Shown here: positions 7,099 through 13,232 of the stretch, one piece after another
Position numbering within the stretch: the first letter of the stretch is position 1
How the letters are laid out: every line of letters begins with the position of its first letter
NCBI GenBank assembly: GCA_016297215.1
Contig: JAEDGZ010000033.1
Span: 1 to 18,779 of the forward strand
From: Paludibacteraceae bacterium
GTDB lineage: Bacteria; Bacteroidota; Bacteroidia; Bacteroidales; Paludibacteraceae
Length of the DNA: 18,779 nucleotides
Reading direction: 5' to 3'
Position numbers and translations under genes: made by a program
Notes under the pieces: model-generated
Told to the model about the DNA's origin: nothing
What the model saw: only the letters and a program-made list of their open reading frames with translations
Databases searched by the model: none

Positions 7099-7662
7099 AT
7101 TATCGCACCAAATGTACCCAAACGCCCCTTTCGCGGGCGAGTAGAAAAAGAAATGCCCAACCGCATCAACGATCGTATCCGCGGTGTGCATCAAGTGCGC
7201 CTTGTAGGCGACAATGTAGAGCAGGGAATCTACCCCTTCCAGACTGCGCTGCGCATGGCAGACGAGCAGAACTTGGACTTGGTGGAAATCTCGCCCAACG
7301 CTGACCCTCCTGTATGCCGAATCCTTGACTATCAGAAGTTCCTTTACCAAAAGAAACGTAAAGAGAAAGAGGCAAAAGCCAACTCGAAGAAGATGGAGGT
7401 GAAGGAAATCCGTTTCGGACCTCAAACCGATGACCACGACTACAACTTCAAATTGAAGCACGCACAGGAGTTCTTGAAAGACGGCAACAAGGTGAAAGCA
7501 TACGTGTTCTTCCGCGGGCGCTCTATCGTGTTCAAGGAGCAGGGCGAGTTGCTGCTGGCGCGCTTCGCCAACGACCTTGCGGAGTTCGGAAAACCCGATG
7601 CTATGCCCAACTTGGAAGGCAAACGGATGATTCTGAACCTCAGTCCGAAGAAGCAGCAATAA
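7099..7662 (+). CDS. infC: Translation initiation factor IF-3, probable AUU start
   Basis: IF-3 binds the 30S subunit, keeps it from 50S and checks the start codon-tRNA match. From the ATG at 7153 the product would be 169 residues, beginning PNRINDRIR. The core motifs are LDLVEISPNADPPVCRILDY (N-domain) and VKEIRFGPQTDDHDY (C-domain), and the end is LSPKKQQ. I place the start upstream at ATT 7099. A perfect AGGAGG lies at 7088-7093, five bases away, and the frame is open from there. The added 18 residues are Arg/Lys-rich, as expected before RIN in IF-3 homologues. Known infC genes use AUU for autoregulation because IF-3 discriminates against it. The ATG start cannot be excluded. This is the first gene of the rpmI-rplT operon. 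Confidence 0.93.
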   Translation: MIAPNVPKRPFRGRVEKEMPNRINDRIRGVHQVRLVGDNVEQGIYPFQTALRMADEQNLDLVEISPNADPPVCRILDYQKFLYQKKRKEKEAKANSKKMEVKEIRFGPQTDDHDYNFKLKHAQEFLKDGNKVKAYVFFRGRSIVFKEQGELLLARFANDLAEFGKPDAMPNLEGKRMILNLSPKKQQ

Positions 7663-7707
7663 GAATTTGACAAATTCACAATTGACCATTTTACCATTGA
7701 TCAAAAT

Positions 7708-7739
7708 AGTCTGCGGGCTACCAATGGCTGCCTCAGACT
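7708..7739 (+). promoter_or_regulatory. Stem-loop in the infC-rpmI spacer
   Basis: The 108-base spacer holds AGTCTG (7708-7713) pairing with CAGACT (7734-7739), and GGGC/GGCT can pair inside it. In other bacteria L20 or an rRNA-like fold controls rpmI-rplT from this position. That role is only inferred here. The preceding 7665-7699 is a run of degenerate TTGAC/TTTAC-type 7-8 bp units, related to those at 11571-11602 and 15996-16019. Confidence 0.4.
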
Positions 7740-7770
7740 CTAAATATTCACTAATTAAATTATTAACAAA

Positions 7771-7968
7771 ATGCCAAAGGTAAAGACTAATTCCGGTGCT
7801 AAAAAAAGATTCGCTCTTACCGGAACGGGTAAAATTAAGCGTAAACACGCTTACAAGAGTCACATTCTGACGAAGAAGACCAAGAAACAGAAACGCAACT
7901 TGACTCACGTTGCACTCGTAGACCACTCCAACCTGCGTTCTTTGCGCGAGTTGCTGTTGTTGCGCTAA
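7771..7968 (+). CDS. rpmI: 50S ribosomal protein bL35
   Basis: This 65-residue, very basic protein begins MPKVKTNSGAKKRFALTGTG and contains the KIKRKHAYKSHILTKKTKKQKRNL core, which is diagnostic of bL35. The size and the place between infC and rplT are standard. The ATG at 7771 has no Shine-Dalgarno in front, unlike infC. Confidence 0.98.
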   Translation: MPKVKTNSGAKKRFALTGTGKIKRKHAYKSHILTKKTKKQKRNLTHVALVDHSNLRSLRELLLLR

Positions 7969-7999
7969 GTTATTAACCACCAAATTTTGTATTTGAACT

Positions 8000-8347
8000 A
8001 TGCCAAGATCAGTAAATCACGTCGCTTCTCGTAACCGTCGTAAGAAGATCATGAGCCTCACAAGAGGCAATTTTGGTGGCCGTGCCAACGTTTGGACAGT
8101 TGCCAAGAACACTTGGGAGAAAGGTCTCCAGTATGCTTATCGCGATCGCAAGAACAAAAAGCGCAATTTCCGCGCATTGTGGATTCAGCGTATCAACGCT
8201 GCCGCTCGTCTCGAGGGACTAAGCTACAGCCAGTTGATGGGCGCGCTCAAAAAAGCAGGTATCGAAATCAACCGCAAGGTGCTCGCTGACCTCGCTATGA
8301 ACCAGCCGCAAGCGTTCAAAGCCATCGTAGAGAAAGCAAAACACTAA
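8000..8347 (+). CDS. rplT: 50S ribosomal protein bL20
   Basis: The 115 residues start MPRSVNHVASRNRRKKIMSL and contain RNKKRNFRALWIQRINAAAR (about 50-69), the hallmark of bL20, an early 23S rRNA-binding assembly protein. The length is normal. It follows rpmI by 31 bases and is the last gene of the operon, closed by a strong terminator. In other bacteria L20 represses its own operon; the rpmI leader hairpin could be its target, but this is inference. Confidence 0.98.
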   Translation: MPRSVNHVASRNRRKKIMSLTRGNFGGRANVWTVAKNTWEKGLQYAYRDRKNKKRNFRALWIQRINAAARLEGLSYSQLMGALKKAGIEINRKVLADLAMNQPQAFKAIVEKAKH

Positions 8348-8370
8348 TCTTTTTTCTCAGAACGTGCAAA

Positions 8371-8401
8371 AAAAAAGACTGCCAAGTTGGCAGTCTTTTT
8401 T
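8371..8401. terminator. Bidirectional terminator, rplT and GGGPS-tadA
   Basis: A perfect 14-bp stem (8371-8384 with 8388-8401) has an AGT loop, with A and T tracts inside the stem. It lies between convergent rplT (+) and the fused GGGPS-TadA gene (-) and can serve both. Confidence 0.92.
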
Positions 8402-8418
8402 GTATCTCCATAATAATC

Positions 8419-9651
8419 TCACAAACGTCTTTGCTTGAAAAAAGTTTGCATCAGTTCTCTGCATTCTTGTTCACATACGCCGGCAACGACCATCGCCTTG
8501 CTATGTAACGCCTTAGGAGCAAAGCGCGTGAAGCCGCGTTTCTCGTCTGCACAGCCGTACACTACCCGCTTCACCTGCGCCCATCCTATCGCACCCGCAC
8601 ACATCACGCAGGGTTCCACCGTAACATACAACGTTGCGTCCGGCAAGTACTTCCCGCCGAGGGTCTGCGCCGCAGCGGTCAGCGCCTGCATCTCGGCATG
8701 CGCAGTAACGTCCTGCAAGGTCTCCGTCAGGTTGTGTCCTCTGCCTATCACCTGCCCCTGCGCTACCACCACACAGCCCACGGGTACCTCTCCCGCCTCA
8801 AAGGCTTTCTCCGCCTCATGCAACGCCATACGCATATAGCGTTCATCGTCTCGTCCCTCTAACTCTCCCTTAAAGGGAGACTTCTGATTCTCCCCCTTTA
8901 AGGGAGAGTTAGAGAGGGCCTTGAATTTCCCCAGTTCCTCGGGGTGCTCTTCGAGCCAATTGCCCACCACCACGATGTCCGCCCCTGCGTCGTAAGCCCG
9001 CAGCATCGCCTCCGTCGAGCGGATCCCACCGCCCACAATCAGCGGACACGAGATAGCCGCCCTCACGGCTCGAATCACCTCCTCGCGCACGGGCTCCAAT
9101 GCGCCACTACCGGCTTCCAGATACACCAACCGCTTGCCCATCATCTGCGCCGCCATGGCGGTATGCACTATCTCGTCCACCGCCTCTTGCGCTATCGGTC
9201 GGGTGCCCGACACACGCGCCACGGCGCTCTCTCTGCCGCCGTCCACAAGGATATAACCCATCGGTATCGTCTCTATCAAAGAGCGTCTGACCGCCTCCGC
9301 CGCGCGCACCTGCTGACCCACCAACATCTCTGCATTGCGCCCCGACAACAGAGACAGAAAGAGCAACGCATCTGCCTCCGCCGTTACTTGGCTGACATTG
9401 CCCGGAAACAGCACCACCGGCACATCGTACCGCGCTTTCAACTGCCTGACCACCTTCTCCGTCTGCTCACCGCCACTGCTCCCACCCACAAAAATCAACA
9501 TATTCGATAGTTCGACCGCTTCGCTGTCCGACCGCTGACTACTGACCACTAACCACTGACCACTACTCTCCGCCTTCTCCGGGTCCACCAGCCATGCGAA
9601 CAACTTCCGTCCGTCCGCCTTCGCCGCTGATATGTAGCGCATTACCTCCAT
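8419..9651 (-). CDS. GGGP synthase-like domain fused to tRNA adenosine deaminase TadA
   Basis: One open frame of 410 residues joins two normally separate enzymes. Residues 1-243 are a GGGPS/PcrB-type TIM barrel (LFAWLVDPEK at 17-26, FVGGSSGG, ADALLFLSLLSGRN, GYILVDGG, YLEAGSGA, PLIVGGGI, GADIVVVGN), a family that prenylates glycerol-1-phosphate or a related substrate. Residues 267-410 are TadA, which converts A34 to inosine in tRNA-Arg(ACG). Its zinc ligands are His318 with Glu320 in HAE, and Cys348 and Cys351 in PCVMC. The linker (about 244-266) is encoded by a palindromic repeat, and residues 29-41 by a heptamer repeat. The start ATG 9651 overlaps gldD by ten bases. TadA could also start internally at the Met codon in ERYM (residue 273). 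Confidence 0.88.
   Translation of the reverse strand: MEVMRYISAAKADGRKLFAWLVDPEKAESSGQWLVVSSQRSDSEAVELSNMLIFVGGSSGGEQTEKVVRQLKARYDVPVVLFPGNVSQVTAEADALLFLSLLSGRNAEMLVGQQVRAAEAVRRSLIETIPMGYILVDGGRESAVARVSGTRPIAQEAVDEIVHTAMAAQMMGKRLVYLEAGSGALEPVREEVIRAVRAAISCPLIVGGGIRSTEAMLRAYDAGADIVVVGNWLEEHPEELGKFKALSNSPLKGENQKSPFKGELEGRDDERYMRMALHEAEKAFEAGEVPVGCVVVAQGQVIGRGHNLTETLQDVTAHAEMQALTAAAQTLGGKYLPDATLYVTVEPCVMCAGAIGWAQVKRVVYGCADEKRGFTRFAPKALHSKAMVVAGVCEQECRELMQTFFKQRRL
8855..8918. repeat. 64-bp palindromic element forming the fusion linker
   Basis: Two near-perfect inverted arms (8855-8880 and 8890-8918) each contain the inner palindrome CTCCCTTAAAGGGAG or a close variant and end in CCCTCT. A spacer of about nine bases separates them. 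Read in the gene's frame it encodes a linker containing SNSPLKGE and SPFKGE. It joins the GGGPS domain end to the first conserved residues of TadA. Confidence 0.88.
9530..9564 (-). repeat. Heptamer array (AGTGGTC) inside the GGGPS domain
   Basis: Five consecutive 7-bp units (sense strand AGTGGTC, AGTGGTT, AGTGGTC, AGTAGTC, AGCGGTC) encode residues about 29-41 (SSGQWLVVSSQRS) of the fused enzyme. A further GACCGCT lies at 9514-9520. Confidence 0.85.
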
Positions 9652-10223
9652 TCGAAACTCTCCACGATACGCACGACATCCTCGTGCAGATACTCATATA
9701 CAGGCGCTAGCGAGTCTGCATTCGGCACACAGTCGCAATACGCCGCCGCGCGGAAGAAATGCCGCACGCTGTCGGTTACGAAAAACTGCATCGAAGACGC
9801 CGTATTCCCCTCTAAATCAAACAATACCCCATACACCCGCGCCTCGGGATTCTCATATCCCTGCTCAGGGATAGACGAAGCGTGCGACGCGTGCCGATAC
9901 ACAAAGCGAATCGCATCGTCCGTCAGTTCACGCAAGTTCCCCTGCACAGGCTGGTAAGAGCAATGCACCGTAGCGTTCAGCGCGGGATAATGCAGGTCTA
10001 TCCAATACCGCTCCCCATGCTCGCCGCGAACAGGCAGCATCTCTGCGTTGCACGACACATCAAACCGATACGGATACCCCGCAGGCACGGCGTCCGCGTA
10101 GCAGGTATCGGGCATGGTCAGCCGCACATAGCCGTAAGGCTTCGGCACGGACGTCCGTCCGCAACCACTCAATCCGAGCAACAGAAAAAATAGGAAAAAG
10201 ATATAAAGAAATGGACTTCGCAT
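9642..10223 (-). CDS. gldD: Gliding motility lipoprotein GldD
   Basis: This 193-residue lipoprotein has a signal of hydrophobic residues ending in LSGC, with Cys21 as the acylated residue. The mature part carries the GldD pattern: KPYGYVRL, YPYRFDV, YWIDLHYPALNATVHCSY, ARVYGVLFDLEGNTASSMQFFVTDS, HFFRAAAY, SLAPVYEYLHEDVVRIVESF. GldD is needed for gliding and type IX secretion in Flavobacterium. It also occurs in non-gliding Bacteroidota, where its role is less clear. I use the ATG at 10223, not the TTG nine bases upstream. A canonical promoter lies 23 bases away. The stop overlaps the next gene's start by ten bases, so the two are probably translationally coupled. Confidence 0.93.
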   Translation of the reverse strand: MRSPFLYIFFLFFLLLGLSGCGRTSVPKPYGYVRLTMPDTCYADAVPAGYPYRFDVSCNAEMLPVRGEHGERYWIDLHYPALNATVHCSYQPVQGNLRELTDDAIRFVYRHASHASSIPEQGYENPEARVYGVLFDLEGNTASSMQFFVTDSVRHFFRAAAYCDCVPNADSLAPVYEYLHEDVVRIVESFEWR

Positions 10224-10245
10224 CTTATACAATAGATTAACGGCG

Positions 10246-10276
10246 CAAAGTTACACTTTTTTGAGAATATACGCAA
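10246..10276 (-). promoter_or_regulatory. Promoter for gldD and the fused gene
   Basis: Minus-strand TTG (10276-10274), 20 bases, TAACTTTG (10253-10246). Confidence 0.87.
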
Positions 10277-10320
10277 GCATTTTTCCAAAAAAAGATAGCA
10301 GGGGATGGCATAAACACCAA

Positions 10321-10347
10321 AAAAGAGACCGCCAAGCAGTCTCTTTT
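10321..10347 (-). terminator. Terminator of the ferredoxin gene
   Basis: A 12-bp stem (10321-10332 with 10336-10347, one wobble) with a three-base loop ends in a run of T on the minus strand. It lies 32 bases after the ferredoxin stop. Confidence 0.85.
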
Positions 10348-10378
10348 CCGAAAAACCGTTCATTAACGGTCACGCTAT

Positions 10379-10543
10379 TTACTTGCTGATTGCGCCGCTG
10401 GGGCAAACATCTGCGCAAGTGCCGCACTCGGTGCAAACCTCAGGATCAATAGAATAGTGCTCGCCCTCGGAAATAGCACCCATCGGGCATTCATCAATAC
10501 AAGTACCGCATGCGATACATTCGTCAGAAATTACGTAAGCCAT
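10379..10543 (-). CDS. 2[4Fe-4S] ferredoxin
   Basis: A 54-residue protein too short for many gene finders but unmistakable. It has two CxxCxxCxxxCP motifs, Cys9-12-15-19 and Cys37-40-43-47, each binding part of a [4Fe-4S] cluster. It begins MAYVISDECIACGTC, and the halves are symmetric, as in clostridial-type ferredoxins. It is a small cytoplasmic electron carrier for low-potential reactions such as those of pyruvate:ferredoxin oxidoreductase, which fits an anaerobe. It is monocistronic, with its own canonical promoter (10634-10664), a leader holding a 14-bp direct repeat, and its own terminator. Confidence 0.96.
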   Translation of the reverse strand: MAYVISDECIACGTCIDECPMGAISEGEHYSIDPEVCTECGTCADVCPSGAISK

Positions 10544-10603
10544 AGTTGTTGAATTTTATAAAGTTAGTTAATAAACTTCGTGTATTTAACTCCGCTTCGC
10601 TCC

Positions 10604-10630
10604 GTGTTGGAAAGTGCGTGTTGGAAAGTG
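10604..10630 (-). repeat. 14-bp direct repeat in the ferredoxin leader
   Basis: GTGTTGGAAAGTG occurs twice in tandem with a 14-bp period (10604 and 10618), that is 2 x 7. It lies immediately downstream of the ferredoxin promoter, in the transcribed leader. Confidence 0.7.
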
Positions 10631-10633
10631 ATG

Positions 10634-10664
10634 CAAAGGTACAACTATTTTTTGAGAGTACCAA
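10634..10664 (-). promoter_or_regulatory. Promoter for the ferredoxin gene
   Basis: Minus-strand TTG (10664-10662), 20 bases, TACCTTTG (10641-10634). It lies in the short gap after the ruvC stop codon. Confidence 0.88.
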
Positions 10665-10702
10665 GAATTAGGTATTATTTTTTGCAAATTGTACGATTTT
10701 TG

Positions 10703-11314
10703 TCATTTTTTCGCCCCTTTGAGGGCAGCGAGTAGCTTTTCGTTGGGAGTGGTAGCCGCAGTGGAAACCAGCCCTTTGCGTTTGGCGAAGGTAGTCCAGT
10801 CTTTCGCACCATGCTCATCCGTGAGCGGCAGCCCGCGTTGCAGGAAATGGCAATAGGCGATGGCGAGTGCATCGGTGGCATCCAGTTTCTTGGGCATCTG
10901 CTCGGCGGGGATATGCAGGAAGCGTTGGAGCATATCGGCGACCTGCTCTTTGGTAGCATGTCCGTTGCCGGTAATCGACATCTTGATTTTCATCGGCGAG
11001 TACTCGTTGATAGGCAGATCGCGACTCAGGGCGGCGGCTATCGCTACTCCCTGCGCATGCACAATCTTAATCATCGTCTGGGGATTCTTATCCACGAACT
11101 GCGTCTCGATGGCGAGCGTGGTAGGATGTAGCCGGTCTATTAGGTCTTGCAGGAAGAAGAACTCTTTTTGCAGTCGCGCGTATTGTCCATCCAACTTATG
11201 CACATCTAATACGCCGAAATCCACTATCGATGCCCTCTTGCCCTGCACATCTAGCAGCGCGTAGCCCATAAACAGCGTGCCCGGGTCAATACCTAATATG
11301 CGACAAGTGTCCAT
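10703..11314 (-). CDS. ruvC: Holliday junction resolvase RuvC
   Basis: RuvC cuts four-way DNA junctions during recombinational repair, together with RuvAB. The 203 residues show the RNase H-like fold with the acidic catalytic set: Asp10 in LGIDPGT, Glu70 in AIETQFVDKNPQT, and Asp145 and Asp148 in KKLDATDALAIAYCH. The KMSITGNGHATKEQV segment (111-125) is the usual DNA-contacting region. The last 35 or so residues form an extra tail with no motif. I use ATG 11314 because GIDPGT then sits at the family position; the upstream frame runs into a heptamer repeat. A hairpin element and heptamer array separate it from the small membrane gene upstream. Confidence 0.96.
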   Translation of the reverse strand: MDTCRILGIDPGTLFMGYALLDVQGKRASIVDFGVLDVHKLDGQYARLQKEFFFLQDLIDRLHPTTLAIETQFVDKNPQTMIKIVHAQGVAIAAALSRDLPINEYSPMKIKMSITGNGHATKEQVADMLQRFLHIPAEQMPKKLDATDALAIAYCHFLQRGLPLTDEHGAKDWTTFAKRKGLVSTAATTPNEKLLAALKGAKK

Positions 11315-11321
11315 TGGGTGG

Positions 11322-11356
11322 TTTGAAGTATCAAGTTTCAAGTATCAAGTTTCAAG
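11322..11356 (-). repeat. Heptamer repeats (TTTCAAG) before ruvC
   Basis: Five consecutive units on the plus strand: TTTGAAG, TATCAAG, TTTCAAG, TATCAAG, TTTCAAG. They lie seven bases upstream of the ruvC start. The same unit occurs at 13139-13217 and 18591-18618. Confidence 0.85.
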
Positions 11357-11358
11357 TT

Positions 11359-11386
11359 TACCGCGGGCGAGACGCCCACGTCCCCA
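11359..11386 (+). repeat. GC-rich hairpin element R3, copy 1
   Basis: Begins TACCGCGGGCGAGACGCCC and ends in GTCCCC, with stem GCGGGCG/CGCCCAC (one mismatch) and an AGA loop. It adjoins the heptamer array. A near-identical copy with a perfect stem is at 16053-16080. Confidence 0.8.
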
Positions 11387-11392
11387 GTCGTT

Positions 11393-11569
11393 TCAATTAT
11401 CAGGTTGGTCGTCTTTCTCGCGGACGCGAACGGCTCCTCGAATAATGATAATCGCCGCACCGGCTATCAGCACATAGTTTGCCCACGGCTCCACACCGCA
11501 GACACTGAGCACAGCACCCGCCAATAGCACCACGCCACCTGCAATCAAAAGTATCTTACTCCACTTCAT
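11393..11569 (-). CDS. Small two-helix membrane protein
   Basis: A 58-residue protein starting MKWSKILLIAGG, with two hydrophobic helices (about 5-24 and 30-47) separated by a short SVCGVEPW turn. It ends in a charged tail (RVREKDDQPDN). I recognise no family. I use ATG 11569; an in-frame TTG 15 bases upstream lies in degenerate repeat sequence. It sits between the division gene and ruvC on the same strand. Its reading frame, start codon and hydrophobic pattern support a real gene, but its role is unknown. Confidence 0.62.
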   Translation of the reverse strand: MKWSKILLIAGGVVLLAGAVLSVCGVEPWANYVLIAGAAIIIIRGAVRVREKDDQPDN

Positions 11570-11570
11570 G

Positions 11571-11696
11571 ATATAATTTGACAATTTACTATTTTACAAT
11601 TGACCACGCGGCACGTATCTGCCCTAATAGGGATGCACCTAACCATTTTTTCAGCCCCAACCTGTCGCGGGCGCACCAGGACATCAAATTGATTCC
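11571..11696 (-). repeat. Spacer with degenerate repeat remnants
   Basis: Between the small membrane gene and the FtsB-like gene there is no further gene. The part at 11571-11602 is an array of loose 7-8 bp units (TTTGACA, ATTTACT, ATTTTACA, ATTGACC). Near 11668-11686 the minus-strand segment TGTCCTGGTGCGCCCGCG resembles a decayed R1 hairpin. The palindrome CCTAATAGG lies near 11623. Confidence 0.5.
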
Positions 11697-11987
11697 TTAT
11701 TCTTCCACCAGATAGACATCTTCGTTATCGGCGTGCATGTAGTATTGCTCGCGTGCGAAACGCTCAAGGCTATCGGTGTTTTGCAGCACATTGAGGTCAT
11801 GGCGCGCCTTTTGGATGCCGTCTCGGTAGGTATCGCGCTGCTCCTCCAAGTGGTGTATCTCACGCGCACGCTTCACATAGTTAATCAGGCTCTGGTCGCC
11901 AAAGAAAATCATCACCACCGCAAAAGCGGCAATCGTAACCACATACTTGCCGTACTTTCTCCATCGTTGTAACCATTCTTCTTTCAT
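11697..11987 (-). CDS. FtsB/DivIC-family cell division protein
   Basis: A 96-residue bitopic membrane protein. It has a short basic cytoplasmic N-terminus, one membrane helix (about 14-29, YVVTIAAFAVVMIFFG) and a coiled coil with heptad spacing (about 35-68, VKRAREIHHLEEQRDTYRDG onward). It ends with a segment SLERFAREQYYMHADNEDVYLVEE typical of septum-formation initiator proteins. These form a complex with FtsL and FtsQ at the division site. I use ATG 11987. The TTG at 12023 in the same frame is the promoter -33 element, so the longer frame is not the gene. The -7 box ends only five bases before ATG, so the mRNA should be leaderless or nearly so. Confidence 0.88.
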   Translation of the reverse strand: MKEEWLQRWRKYGKYVVTIAAFAVVMIFFGDQSLINYVKRAREIHHLEEQRDTYRDGIQKARHDLNVLQNTDSLERFAREQYYMHADNEDVYLVEE

Positions 11988-11992
11988 GGCTG

Positions 11993-12023
11993 CAAAGATA
12001 CGCTTTTTTTTTCGTTTGTGCAA
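11993..12023 (-). promoter_or_regulatory. Promoter for the FtsB-like gene
   Basis: Minus-strand TTG (12023-12021), 20 bases, TATCTTTG (12000-11993). It is divergent from the polyprenyl synthase promoter, and both -7 boxes are followed by CAGCC. Confidence 0.88.
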
Positions 12024-12062
12024 GTCTATTGGCGGCTTTTATGCAAAAACACGCGATTTTTC

Positions 12063-12093
12063 TTGCATATATCGTAATTTTTGCGTATCTTTG
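12063..12093 (+). promoter_or_regulatory. Promoter for the polyprenyl synthase
   Basis: TTG (12063-12065), 20 bases, TATCTTTG (12086-12093). The start codon follows only 16 bases later, so the leader is short. Confidence 0.88.
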
Positions 12094-12109
12094 CAGCCGT
12101 TTTATTTCT

Positions 12110-13132
12110 ATGGATAAGTTATCGCTCATACGCAAACCCGTTGAACAGGAGTTCGTTCTGTACGACCAACTCTACGAGAGCACTCTCCGCAGCGACAATC
12201 TGTTGCTTAACGAGGTGCTGACGCACACCGCCCTTCATCGGGGCAAGCAGTTGCGTCCATTGCTCACCCTCCTTGCTGCCAAGATATGCAATCCCGTTAC
12301 GCAAAAGACGCTACAGACGGCTGTAGCGCTGGAGTTGCTGCATACCGCCACGCTGATGCACGACGATGTGGTGGATAACTCACCCATGCGCCGCGGTGTA
12401 CCGTCCGTACAAGCCCAATGGACGAACAAAGTAGCGGTATTGGTAGGCGACTACCTGCTCGCCAAAGTCATCGGTATCACCTCCGACATACGAAATGGCA
12501 AGATACTCTCTATCGTTGCCCACTTGGGGCAGATGCTCTCGTCCGGCGAGTTGCTGCAACTGCACGCCGGCGGCAGCATGTGGATTACCGAGGAGCAGTA
12601 TTTCAAGATAATAGACCAAAAGACCGCCCGGCTCTTTCAAGCCTGTACGGAGGCAGGCGCGGAGTCGGCAGGTTGTACCCAACGTCAGCGCACTGCGCTA
12701 CGCGAGTTCGGACGCATCTTCGGACTCTGCTTCCAGATGAAAGACGACATCTTCGACTATTCCGACTCGGAAGAGATAGGCAAGCCCACGATGAACGATA
12801 TCCGCGATGGAAAAGCCACGCTGCCGCTGATTATCTCGCTACAGCGTGCGCCGCAGCAGGAAGCGGAGCATATCCGCACCTTGGCAGAGGCATTGGCAAG
12901 CCACGATGAGCATATCAACGCCCACAACGCGGAAGAGGAAATCAAGTCGTTTGTTATGCGCTACCAAGGTATTCCATACACCCAACAAAAGATGGAGCAA
13001 CTGCGCACGCAAGCCGTCGCCCTGCTTGACATCTTCCACACCCCTTATCCCGCTGACAGCGCGGCCGCTCGCCCGACGCCAAAAAACTCGCTCATCCAGC
13101 TGCTCAGCTACGCCATCAATAGATTGTACTAA
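12110..13132 (+). CDS. Long-chain polyprenyl diphosphate synthase (IspB type)
   Basis: This 340-residue enzyme adds isopentenyl units to an allylic diphosphate to make the tail of menaquinone or a similar lipid. The two aspartate-rich motifs are clear: DDVVD at 85-89 in LMHDDVVDNSPMRRG, and DDIFD at 212-216 in FQMKDDIFDYSD, both binding Mg-diphosphate. GKQLRP (45-50) and GKATLPL (234-240) are further family motifs. The product chain length cannot be read with certainty. I use ATG 12110, which sits 16 bases after the promoter. The frame extends upstream, but that would put the start before the promoter. The C-terminus (SAAARPTPKNS) looks slightly longer than in homologues. The gene may be co-transcribed with the next one. 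Confidence 0.94.
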   Translation: MDKLSLIRKPVEQEFVLYDQLYESTLRSDNLLLNEVLTHTALHRGKQLRPLLTLLAAKICNPVTQKTLQTAVALELLHTATLMHDDVVDNSPMRRGVPSVQAQWTNKVAVLVGDYLLAKVIGITSDIRNGKILSIVAHLGQMLSSGELLQLHAGGSMWITEEQYFKIIDQKTARLFQACTEAGAESAGCTQRQRTALREFGRIFGLCFQMKDDIFDYSDSEEIGKPTMNDIRDGKATLPLIISLQRAPQQEAEHIRTLAEALASHDEHINAHNAEEEIKSFVMRYQGIPYTQQKMEQLRTQAVALLDIFHTPYPADSAAARPTPKNSLIQLLSYAINRLY

Positions 13133-13138
13133 GTATAG

Positions 13139-13217
13139 TTTCAAGTTATCGGTTTCAAGTTTCATGTGAAGTTACATTGCCTAATCCGACTTGAAACTTG
13201 AAACCTAAAACTTGAAA
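13139..13217 (+). repeat. Inverted pair of TTTCAAG heptamer arrays
   Basis: Left array 13139-13166 (TTTCAAG, TTATCGG, TTTCAAG, TTTCATG) and right array 13190-13217 (CTTGAAA, CTTGAAA, CCTAAAA, CTTGAAA) are inverted relative to each other, with about 23 bases between them. They can form a long imperfect hairpin between the polyprenyl synthase and the next gene. Confidence 0.85.
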
Positions 13218-13232
13218 CCAACACCCCCTCAT

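Noticed and set aside
8855..8918. GGGPS-TadA fusion as a simple assembly error
   Set aside because: The frame is intact through the palindrome and into TadA without any shift, and a similar element pattern occurs in clpC. Read data would still be needed to close the question.
8944..9510. A 188-codon plus-strand frame opposite the GGGPS domain
   Set aside because: The composition is Arg/His-rich shadow sequence, and the minus-strand enzyme motifs are unmistakable.
11988..12023. A longer FtsB-like protein starting at TTG 12023
   Set aside because: That TTG is the -33 promoter element and lies upstream of any transcript start.
13212..13232. A start at TTG 13212 for the envelope protein
   Set aside because: The codon lies inside the heptamer repeat, and the signal peptide begins cleanly at ATG 13233.
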